13,427 nt of DNA from Chitinophaga pinensis (GTDB taxonomy: Bacteria > Bacteroidota > Bacteroidia > UKL13-3). Positions 6,836 through 12,891 of the stretch are shown here, piece after piece. The stretch covers positions 1-13,427 of the forward strand of contig CALPIR020000047.1 in NCBI GenBank assembly GCA_943323675.2, in the 5' to 3' direction. The notes under the pieces were generated by a model, which had not been told where the DNA came from, did not search any database, and was given only the letters and a program-made list of their open reading frames with translations. The position numbers were made by a program, and so were the translations under genes. Numbering within the stretch: position 1 is the stretch's first letter; the number at the start of each line of letters is the position of its first letter.

Positions 6836-7873
6836 TTGAAATCAATAGCAAAAAACAAACTTTACTGGATTTGCCAAATAGGTGGCTGGTTTATTTTTAT
6901 TGCCATGGAGCTTACAAGTTACGTGCGCATAGATGGTTTTAAAAGTGCTTTATTAATTAATGCTTTAGTAAATTTTGTATTGGGTATAAGTGTTACGCAT
7001 TTTTACCGTTTGTTTGCTATTAGGCAAGGGTGGTTAAATTTCCCACTTTATAAAATTTTACCAAGGGTATTCGTTTCTGTTTTGGCTATGGTAAGTATAT
7101 TAACGGCTATTAACATCCCATTAGATAGATATACCTATCCTATTTTTCAACAGTTGGATATTACCTTCGGATTTTTAATGGGTTACTTTTTAAACCTCAG
7201 TAAGTTTATTTTGCTGTGGACATTAACTTATCATCTATTTCAATATTGGGAACGTTCATTAATAGCAGAGAAAGAAAAATACCAATTACAAGCGGCTGCT
7301 AAAGAAAATGCCTACCTTAATTTAAAAAACCAACTCAACCCTCACTTTTTATTTAACAGCTTAAACAGTATTCGTACATTGGTTGATGCTGACCCCCGAT
7401 TGGCCAAAAGTGCAATTAACCAACTAAGTAGTTTATTAAGAAGTAGTTTACAAACTGGCAAACAAAAAACCATATTACTTAAAGATGAATTGCAAACCGT
7501 TAAAGATTATCTAGCTATTGAGGGTATTAGATTTGACGATAGGTTAAAATATACTTTTAATTTAAGTAACGAAGCATTGGATTGTCATGTGCCTCCCATG
7601 ATGTTGCAAACCTTGGTTGAAAATTGTGTTAAACATGGCATTTCGAATTTGAAGAATGGTGGGGAAATTATATTGGAAGCCCACATCTTAAACAACGAAT
7701 TACATATATCAATTACTAATAGCGGACATTTTATACCTAAACATAACCACGAAGGTGTTGGATTAACCAATACACGCGAACGATTAAAAATTTTGTATGA
7801 TGAAAAAGCCAGTATAACCATTGGCAATAAAAACAGTAATCACGTTGAAACCAAAATTACCATCCCACTATGA
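6836..7873 (+). CDS. LytS/YehU-type sensor histidine kinase
   Basis: A 345-residue kinase. The N-terminal half is about four membrane helices (near 11-27, 37-57, 76-96 and 109-136) with no recognisable separate ligand-binding domain. A short cytoplasmic coiled region (about 140-165) leads into the His_kinase (PF06580-type) H-box NQLNPHFLFNSLNSIR, with phospho-acceptor His170. The ATPase part has the N-box LVENCVKHGI (Asn263) and the G-box GVGLTNTRERL (307-317). It should autophosphorylate and pass the phosphate to the LytTR regulator encoded next, whose ATG overlaps this stop (ATGA). The start is probably TTG 6836: an in-frame TAA lies seven codons upstream with no ATG between, and the first internal ATG (6905) would remove the conserved KLYWICQIGGW segment. 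The signal sensed is unknown. It diverges from the glycan operon. Confidence 0.9.
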   Translation: MKSIAKNKLYWICQIGGWFIFIAMELTSYVRIDGFKSALLINALVNFVLGISVTHFYRLFAIRQGWLNFPLYKILPRVFVSVLAMVSILTAINIPLDRYTYPIFQQLDITFGFLMGYFLNLSKFILLWTLTYHLFQYWERSLIAEKEKYQLQAAAKENAYLNLKNQLNPHFLFNSLNSIRTLVDADPRLAKSAINQLSSLLRSSLQTGKQKTILLKDELQTVKDYLAIEGIRFDDRLKYTFNLSNEALDCHVPPMMLQTLVENCVKHGISNLKNGGEIILEAHILNNELHISITNSGHFIPKHNHEGVGLTNTRERLKILYDEKASITIGNKNSNHVETKITIPL

Positions 7874-8595
7874 GTATAAAAGCTATTATTGTTGATGATG
7901 AACGATTAGCCCGCGAAGGCTTAAAACAATTATTAATAGAAACAGGAGAAATTGAATTAATTGGAGAAGCTGCCAATGCAGATGAAGCAATAGAATTAGT
8001 TGAAAAATACAAACCACAATTATTGTTTTTAGATATTGAAATGCCTGAAAAAAACGGCTTTGATTTATTAGAGGAATTAATTGAAACACCTTATGTGATT
8101 TTTACCACTGCATACAACGAATTTGCTTTAAAAGCATTCGAGGTAAATGCCATGGATTACCTGCTTAAACCAATTGATTTACATCGGTTAAAAGAAGCAA
8201 TTGCAAGGGTAAAAAAACAAATATTTGAGGTTGATCAACAACCTAAATACAATAGAAACTTAAGCGAGCAAGATCAAGTATTTATTCGCGATGGCGATAA
8301 GTGTTGGTTTGTTAAACTTGCCGATATAAGATTGATAGAAAGTGCTGGTAATTATGCTAAGCTTTATTTTGATAAACACCAACCACTTATTCATAAAACA
8401 CTAAACTCGCTTGATGAAAGATTAAGCCAAAATTTATTTTTTAGAGCAAATAGACAGCAAATTATTAACCTACAATACATTGATAAAATTGAGCCGTTTT
8501 TTAATGCTGGCTATCTAATCTCTTTAAAAGATGGAACAAAGGTGGAAGTAAGCCGAAGACAATCAGTTAAATTCAAGGAGATGATGAGTTTATAA
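7870..8595 (+). CDS. LytTR-family DNA-binding response regulator
   Basis: A 241-residue regulator. The N-terminal receiver domain (about 1-120) has the acidic pair Asp9-Asp10, phospho-acceptor Asp55 in FLDIEMP, Thr79 and Lys100 in YLLKP. The C-terminal LytTR domain (about 137-238) has the usual order: VFIRDGDKCWFVKLADIRLIE, then HKTLNSLDERL, then FFRANRQQIINLQYI, ending in VEVSRRQSVKFKE. Such domains bind direct-repeat sites in the DNA. The ATG overlaps the kinase stop by 4 bp, so the pair is translationally coupled. Its targets are unknown; the divergent glycan operon is a candidate by position only. Confidence 0.95.
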   Translation: MSIKAIIVDDERLAREGLKQLLIETGEIELIGEAANADEAIELVEKYKPQLLFLDIEMPEKNGFDLLEELIETPYVIFTTAYNEFALKAFEVNAMDYLLKPIDLHRLKEAIARVKKQIFEVDQQPKYNRNLSEQDQVFIRDGDKCWFVKLADIRLIESAGNYAKLYFDKHQPLIHKTLNSLDERLSQNLFFRANRQQIINLQYIDKIEPFFNAGYLISLKDGTKVEVSRRQSVKFKEMMSL

Positions 8596-8704
8596 ATCTA
8601 TCACAAATTATTGCAATCTTCTCAGCCACATCCATTGTGGTTTGTATATACATCGGCAAATTGAAACAGGATATAACGCATGCTTTCAAATTACCAATTA
8701 TTGT
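8573..8704 (-). pseudogene. Possible C-terminal relic of a DegT-family aminotransferase
   Basis: Between the regulator and the next gene, the minus strand is open from an in-frame TAA (8707-8705) to a TGA at 8575-8573. The translation contains CFNLPMYIQTTMDVAEKI followed by AIICDRFINSSSP and the stop. A hydrophobic-LP-aromatic core, a short T-rich turn and then an amphipathic helix to the end is how DegT/DnrJ aminotransferases finish; the intact one in this window ends ISLPVWVDLTQEQIIKVTE before its final helix. No start codon, no upstream domain and no room for the rest of the enzyme exist here. The 3' end overlaps the regulator gene on the other strand. It may be the remains of a second sugar aminotransferase gene, or a chance resemblance. 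Confidence 0.3.
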
Positions 8705-8728
8705 TTATTTTGCCATTGAAGAAAGAAA

Positions 8729-10126
8729 ATGTGTATGATTATTAGAGCCACAAAAAAAGTATTAACCGCTAATAAAATTAAGCCGCAGAAAATAACTGAA
8801 CAGAAAATAAACAACCTCAATGAATGGTATGTTACGCTCTTATCGTCTGGCTTTAAGGGTAAATATTTTTTGGCTTATGTGCATAGTAAAAGTTTACTCA
8901 CCATATTTACTGAAGGCAAAAGTATTAAGCAAACATTTAATGCTTTTAAAGTACGTTTAAATGCTTTACTTCATCGTTCTTCATTCCCTAACGCCCTTAT
9001 CGCTCAAATTAAAGAAGCCACTTTAAATGTTGAAGCAATATCAACAACCAATAACCGAAGCACACTAGCACATATAAACCAAATTATAGCTCATGCACGC
9101 GCTCGCTTTGATATAACAGATACCTACCAAGATATTGATTTAGATGTAGAAGAAAATGAAGTATTGAACATGCTATTTAGCTATGACAAACATTATTTTG
9201 GGCCCGCATCTTGGTGGAACAATTATATACATGGTAACGACCCCTATTTACCTGCTTATGAACTTGGAAAAGAACAAGAAATTATAAAGCCAAGTGAATT
9301 AAACAAATTGGGGTTAACAAATGATGAGGAGTTACACATGCAAAACCAAATGCTTAAAATGGATTTGGAACAAAAGTTTGGCAAACCAATTAGCTTAAAC
9401 GAGGAAGAGGATATGCATAGGCTTCCTCTGTTTATAGAAAATGAGTTTTTAAAGCACATGAGCGCTTTTGAACAACAGATTAGAACCGCTAAGGAAACAA
9501 CTGTATTCGATTTATTAGGCAAACCCACTTTTAAGCCTACAAACTCGATAACGGAGCATAAGTTAGCCGCTGAAATAAAGCGTGTGGTAAAGCTACTTGG
9601 TAAGCACAACATCATGGTTGATTTTATTGGCGAATATTCACCACAGATAATACATCAGTTTTTAACTGTTGAGTTAATGGAGAAAATGGTTTCAGATATG
9701 CGAATACCAGGTTTCATTACGCATTTTATTTACGAAGAGTTTCATCCAAATCACGAACTAGCCATTACAGGTACCATTAATATGCTGGTAAATATCATGT
9801 TTGATGAGGAAGGTGACTTAGATAAACTTAAACCGCATTTTGAAAATGATCATTTCATGCTGAATTATGAAAATGCAACTTTTGTTGATTTTAAAAATGC
9901 AGTTAACAGGTTTCATTTAACCCACAATCCTGAAATTGTTTTAGGTTATGAAACCGAAACTTTAAAATTTGATGAGTTAAAAGAAAACGTGAAAGCCCGA
10001 GGATACATCGCATTTAAAAACCCTATTAAAGGAAAACACAGGATAAAACACCGATTTATGGTAACCTTAAAAAACGAGGAAGATTGGTGGAAATTTACAC
10101 ACGTATTTTTTGAACCGCTTAATTAG
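8729..10126 (+). CDS. Uncharacterised 465-aa protein with DUF6933-like N-terminal region
   Basis: The start ATG at 8729 gives MCMIIRATKKVL; a second ATG two codons on is equally possible. Residues 3-130 (IIRATKKVL, EWYVTLLSSG, SLLTIFTEGKSIKQTFNAF, then LNALLHRSSFP) resemble DUF6933, a domain of unknown function; this is my recollection of its pattern. An acidic stretch (133-147) follows, then YFGPASWWNNYIHGNDPYLP (156-175). A helical section (275-360) contains IPGFITHFIYEEFHPNHE (326-343), rich in conserved-looking aromatic and His residues. The C-terminal ~90 residues have an alpha/beta pattern ending in DWWKFTHVFFEPLN. There is no signal peptide or membrane helix, so it is probably cytoplasmic. 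It stands alone on the plus strand, and its last 8 bp overlap the convergent DUF3820 gene. No catalytic motif is evident and I assign no function. Confidence 0.85.
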   Translation: MCMIIRATKKVLTANKIKPQKITEQKINNLNEWYVTLLSSGFKGKYFLAYVHSKSLLTIFTEGKSIKQTFNAFKVRLNALLHRSSFPNALIAQIKEATLNVEAISTTNNRSTLAHINQIIAHARARFDITDTYQDIDLDVEENEVLNMLFSYDKHYFGPASWWNNYIHGNDPYLPAYELGKEQEIIKPSELNKLGLTNDEELHMQNQMLKMDLEQKFGKPISLNEEEDMHRLPLFIENEFLKHMSAFEQQIRTAKETTVFDLLGKPTFKPTNSITEHKLAAEIKRVVKLLGKHNIMVDFIGEYSPQIIHQFLTVELMEKMVSDMRIPGFITHFIYEEFHPNHELAITGTINMLVNIMFDEEGDLDKLKPHFENDHFMLNYENATFVDFKNAVNRFHLTHNPEIVLGYETETLKFDELKENVKARGYIAFKNPIKGKHRIKHRFMVTLKNEEDWWKFTHVFFEPLN

Positions 10127-10349
10127 CCTTCACCAACTTTTTTAAATCGATAATAATATTTTCTAAGCCATTTATTTTAATTTCATAAATGGTTTGTAAT
10201 TGCATTCCAAGCTTGCCTTGCGGAAAACCTTTTCGAGCAAACCACTCCAAATAGCTTACAGGCAAATCGGATATTAACCAACCTGCGTGTTTACCAAATG
10301 GCATTTTAGTTAATACTAAACTTTTTAATATTTCGGGGTTTGGTTGCAA
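10119..10349 (-). CDS. DUF3820 family protein
   Basis: A short protein with the DUF3820 pattern: NPEILKSLVLTKMPFGKHAG, then WLISDLPVSYLEWFARKGFP and QGKLGMQLQTIYEIKINGLE. I place the start at TTG 10349, giving 76 residues beginning MQPNPEILK, which fits the usual start of this family of roughly 70-80 residues. The frame is open further, to another TTG at 10415, but that would add 22 non-conserved residues and overlap the upstream gene; the only in-frame ATG (10304) falls inside the conserved MPFGK motif. It lies 37 bp after the CvfB-like stop, so the two are probably co-transcribed. The function of the family is not settled; similar segments occur attached to exonuclease-like proteins. The stop overlaps the end of the convergent 465-residue gene. 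Confidence 0.8.
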   Translation of the reverse strand: MQPNPEILKSLVLTKMPFGKHAGWLISDLPVSYLEWFARKGFPQGKLGMQLQTIYEIKINGLENIIIDLKKLVKAN

Positions 10350-10386
10350 GTAATAATAGAATAAGTTATGGAATGAAAATGGTAAA

Positions 10387-11217
10387 TTATGCAAGCCTAA
10401 TACCTTCGGGTTCAATCTTAATTTTTCTATCGCGGTATAAATTACCCAAAGTCATTTTAAATGTTTTTTTACTCATACCAAACACCCGATAAATATCTTC
10501 GGTACTGCTTTTATCGTGATAGGGTAAATAGCCATTGTGTTTACGTAACTCACGCAAAATAACATCTCCTTCGTCTTCTACACGCTGGTAACCGGGCTTA
10601 CCAATCATAATGTCTAATTTGTTTTCCTCTTTTATCTTCTTCACAAAACCAGTAAAAACATCACCTACAAACAAATCTTTAAACACTTCGTTGTAATGAA
10701 GCAAGCCTAAATGTTTCTCATTTACGATTACTTGATAACCCAACTCGGTATCTTTATAAACAATACACTGAACAATTTCTTTCTCTCTAACTGTTAATAC
10801 TTCATTGTTTAACTCATCACTTAGTTTTTCTTTTGCAATAACTTTTCCTGTTGGTGCGTCATACAATATTTTAACTAGGCAATAATCTCCAGTAAGCAAA
10901 TCATCTTCGTGCATTGATCGAGGCAGAAGTAAATCTTTGGGTAAACCCCAATCTAAAAATGCTCCTGCTGGACTCATGTCCACTACTTTAAGTGTTACTA
11001 AATCGCCAACCTTACCTTTAGGTTTTTTATTGGTAGCACATAAAACATTAGTTGAGTCGTGGTATAAAAAAACGGATAACTTATCACCAACCAATAATCC
11101 ACTATCAGCATATTGCTTTGGCATAAAAGCCATTTGCTCTTTGGTTTCTCCAAACCAATATCCATCCGCTGTTTTTTCTAAAATGGTTAATTCGTAATAA
11201 AATCCTGGTTTTAACAT
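10387..11217 (-). CDS. CvfB-like S1 RNA-binding protein
   Basis: A 276-residue protein starting at ATG 11217; an upstream in-frame TTG at 11226 adds only three residues. It follows the CvfB/YitL plan. Residues 1-65 form a first S1-like beta barrel (FYYELTILEKTADGYWFG). The core S1 domain is at about 70-130 (GDLVTLKVVDMSPAGAFLDW, then GLPKDLLLP). A third S1-like unit is at about 145-206 (YQVIVNEKHLGLLHYNEVF), and a C-terminal winged-helix-like segment is at about 215-276 (YRVFGMSKKTFKMTLGNLYR). Members bind RNA; in staphylococci CvfB affects virulence gene expression. The target here is unknown. The gene heads a pair with the DUF3820 gene, and a perfect 6-bp hairpin sits one base before its ATG, which could affect translation. 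Confidence 0.9.
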   Translation of the reverse strand: MLKPGFYYELTILEKTADGYWFGETKEQMAFMPKQYADSGLLVGDKLSVFLYHDSTNVLCATNKKPKGKVGDLVTLKVVDMSPAGAFLDWGLPKDLLLPRSMHEDDLLTGDYCLVKILYDAPTGKVIAKEKLSDELNNEVLTVREKEIVQCIVYKDTELGYQVIVNEKHLGLLHYNEVFKDLFVGDVFTGFVKKIKEENKLDIMIGKPGYQRVEDEGDVILRELRKHNGYLPYHDKSSTEDIYRVFGMSKKTFKMTLGNLYRDRKIKIEPEGIRLA

Positions 11218-11218
11218 A

Positions 11219-11234
11219 TTGCACAAAGGTGCAA
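11219..11234 (-). promoter_or_regulatory. Hairpin in the ribosome-binding region of the CvfB-like gene
   Basis: TTGCAC (11219-11224) and GTGCAA (11229-11234) form a perfect 6-bp stem around a 4-nt loop; in the minus-strand transcript the loop is CUUU. It ends one base before the ATG at 11217, exactly where a ribosome would bind. A further small inverted repeat, GCAAA/TTTGC (11231-11242), overlaps it. No Shine-Dalgarno-like AGG is visible. The position suggests translational control, perhaps autoregulation by the RNA-binding product, but this is inference. Confidence 0.4.
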
Positions 11235-11393
11235 AAATTTGCAGTATTATCAGGTATTTTTTTCTGATTAAATTGCTGTTCTTTTATAACGTACTTTTAC
11301 ATTGAACCTCAGGATTGGTTTGTATTAGCCGATTATTTGGCACACATTAGAGACTTATTTAAATATATGTTAATTCAGATACACCTGATCAGA

Positions 11394-11406
11394 AAACCTT
11401 TGGTTT
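11394..11406 (-). terminator. Weak hairpin downstream of the lipoprotein gene
   Basis: AAACC (11394-11398) and GGTTT (11402-11406) flank a 3-nt loop, 27 bp past the lipoprotein stop. In the minus-strand direction the stem runs into TTTT. It is short and AT-rich, so it is at best a weak terminator. The rest of 11235-11432 shows nothing that I can support. Confidence 0.2.
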
Positions 11407-11432
11407 ACTGGTTGTAAAAGCCATAATCACTA

Positions 11433-12317
11433 TTAACAACCAAATTCACCATTATGCTCTTGCTTACCAATTGAACCTCCATTTTGTTGCGAAACAGGTT
11501 TGGGCAGTCCTTTTAAATTAGATGCTTTTGTGGAATAAAAAACGCCTGATGTTGAAACACCAGTATACTTGGAAGCATTATCAATAATGTAATCAGGGCA
11601 AGAATCTCCATCTAAATCGCCAATAAATAAAACAGTTACTGCCCCATCATCAAACCACGGAATAAAACTTAATAGGGTTTCTGTTGATGCTGCATTTTGA
11701 ACACTGGCGTTAAGCATTAACTTATAATCCATATGGGTTTGCGAACCATTTGGCTCCACCAAATAATCACTTGCAGACAGTGTATATGTAAAACCGTTAC
11801 TAGTAAAATTCATCATTTCATCTGGCTTGAAGAAGCGTGGTTCAGCAAGTAAATTTTTAACACGTATTAAATCTTTTGTCATGTAATGATTACTGAATAA
11901 AAATAAACAGGCTTCTTTCTCTTTAATAGCCACTCCACATTCAAATGATGTTCGTCCATCATCATAATGTATACCTGTTTCAATAAACGAGGTAAGCGTT
12001 TTACGTAAGTTGTATGATGTTGATGTTGAATCATAGAAAAGCCCATAAAACTCCAATTTTTTATATTGATCAACCTCGTCCTGTGTGAAGTAATTTTCTA
12101 ACGATAGCATTACAGCATCTTCTTCAAATTCATTAGGTAAGTTTACTTTTTTAGCTCCTCCTCCAGCCTCACTTACAACACCTATTTCATTGATGCTTTC
12201 ATCTGTAAGTATGGTATCTATGGTATTTTTTTGTTGATCATTACCCATCCCGTTATTACAGGAAAACAGGGTCATCATTACAGCCATGAATAACATCAGG
12301 TTAATTTTAAATTTCAT
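11433..12317 (-). CDS. Uncharacterised predicted lipoprotein
   Basis: A 294-residue protein. The start is ATG 12317 (MKFKINLMLFMAVMMTLFSC); a TTG ten codons upstream would spoil the signal peptide. The lipobox is LFSC with Cys20, followed by NNGMGNDQQ. Asn and Gly after the Cys, and no nearby cluster of acidic residues, do not settle whether it is surface-exposed. The mature part begins with a Glu/Asp/Gly-rich linker (32-60), then a mixed alpha/beta region. Near the end is FIGDLDGDSCPDYIIDN (231-247), an Asp-rich loop like those of FG-GAP or calcium-binding repeats. Four further Cys residues (127, 137, 240, 294) could form disulfides. The last ~25 residues are Gly/Gln-rich. I do not recognise the family. 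It appears monocistronic, with 574 bp of gene-free DNA upstream. Confidence 0.85.
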   Translation of the reverse strand: MKFKINLMLFMAVMMTLFSCNNGMGNDQQKNTIDTILTDESINEIGVVSEAGGGAKKVNLPNEFEEDAVMLSLENYFTQDEVDQYKKLEFYGLFYDSTSTSYNLRKTLTSFIETGIHYDDGRTSFECGVAIKEKEACLFLFSNHYMTKDLIRVKNLLAEPRFFKPDEMMNFTSNGFTYTLSASDYLVEPNGSQTHMDYKLMLNASVQNAASTETLLSFIPWFDDGAVTVLFIGDLDGDSCPDYIIDNASKYTGVSTSGVFYSTKASNLKGLPKPVSQQNGGSIGKQEHNGEFGC

Positions 12318-12463
12318 GCGTTTAATTAAATATTGTACTAGAAGCAAATTAAGTTAAATCAATAAAATTACTACTGATTAATTAAGATTTTTTGAGAAGT
12401 CATAATTTTCAAATGGTTTTCGATGCAACAATGCCAATAATTAAATTGAATCTGGTTTGTTAC

Positions 12464-12496
12464 CCGTTTACACGGAAGACAATTCAGCGTGAACGG
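12464..12496. repeat. REP-like imperfect inverted repeat
   Basis: CCGTT-TA-CACG (12464-12474) and CGTGAACGG (12488-12496) pair over 9 bp with a 2-nt bulge and a 13-nt loop. Flanking bases (TTACC on the left, GGTGGTTA on the right) extend it imperfectly to about 12459-12502. It stands out from the AT-rich surroundings and looks like a REP-type palindromic element. Whether it is repeated in the genome cannot be seen from one window. Confidence 0.35.
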
Positions 12497-12646
12497 TGGT
12501 TATATTTAAAAGTATTGAATTTAAAACCATGTCAGCATTGTATTGATTAAATTTATACTTACATAAAGGAAAAGTATAGCATACACATTCGGCTAAAACA
12601 AATAAAAAACAACTTTAAAAAATCCCAAATGGATGCCATAATTATT

Positions 12647-12660
12647 CAAATAATTATTTG
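12647..12660. repeat. Perfect 14-bp palindrome
   Basis: CAAATAATTATTTG reads the same on both strands. The preceding ATAATTATT repeats part of it. It could be a dimeric regulator site, but AT-rich palindromes of this length also arise by chance. Confidence 0.3.
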
Positions 12661-12692
12661 TGTGAATTAAAAGCTGGTTTTATAAGATAATA

Positions 12693-12800
12693 CCGTGTTA
12701 GGTTTCCGATGCTTCGGAAGAGCGGAAAGCACAAAGTCGAGAAACGAGTGTGGACTTTCAATGATAACTCGACCATGCAATGCAATAAAGTGGGAACGCA
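12693..12800 (+). ncRNA. Candidate structured RNA or regulatory element (strand tentative)
   Basis: This block is richer in G and C than the DNA on either side and has nested complementarity. TTCCGA (12704-12709) pairs with TCGGAA (12714-12719) across a TGCT loop, and TTTCCG (12703-12708) can instead pair with CGGAAA (12723-12728). AAAGTC (12733-12738) pairs with GACTTT (12753-12758), while the overlapping GTCGAG (12736-12741) can instead pair with CTCGAC (12768-12773). A loose promoter is possible upstream (TTTG at 12657-12660, then TATAAG at 12681-12686). No clear U-tract terminator follows, and I recognise no known RNA family. Strand is a guess: the helices would also form on the minus strand, as part of mnmE 3' RNA. 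Confidence 0.25.
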
Positions 12801-12862
12801 AAAATTTTAAAAGCAGATAGTTAACGATATTTAAGATAGTATGCGTATATCACCGTTCAATC

Positions 12863-12881
12863 GTTCAGATTACACCTGAAC
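12863..12881 (-). terminator. Small hairpin after the mnmE stop
   Basis: GTTCAG (12863-12868) and CTGAAC (12876-12881) form a 6-bp stem with a 7-nt loop, 10 bp past the mnmE stop on the minus strand. No T-run follows, so it is not a standard intrinsic terminator; it may stabilise or help end the transcript. Confidence 0.25.
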
Positions 12882-12891
12882 AATCGAGTTA

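Larger units (their letters stand above)
12318..12891. other. 574-bp intergenic region with several inverted repeats, no supported gene
   Basis: I found no ORF with family resemblance on either strand. From the lipoprotein side it holds an AT-rich stretch that may carry that gene's promoter (no exact TAnnTTTG seen), an imperfect dyad at 12464-12496, a perfect 14-bp palindrome at 12647-12660, a compact GC-richer structured block at about 12693-12800, and a small hairpin at 12863-12881 just after the mnmE stop. The sub-elements are listed separately. Confidence 0.7.

Noticed and set aside
7585..8089. Minus-strand frames opposite the kinase and regulator genes
   Set aside because: The opposite strand encodes clear kinase and LytTR domains; these frames show no domain or start-site support.
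9256..9615. 119-codon minus-strand frame inside the 465-residue gene
   Set aside because: Cys/Ser/Phe-rich shadow translation with no motif; the plus-strand gene explains the region.
12693..12800. tRNA, tmRNA or RNase P RNA in the structured block
   Set aside because: No cloverleaf, no CCA or T-loop pattern, and no conserved RNase P or tmRNA signature was seen.
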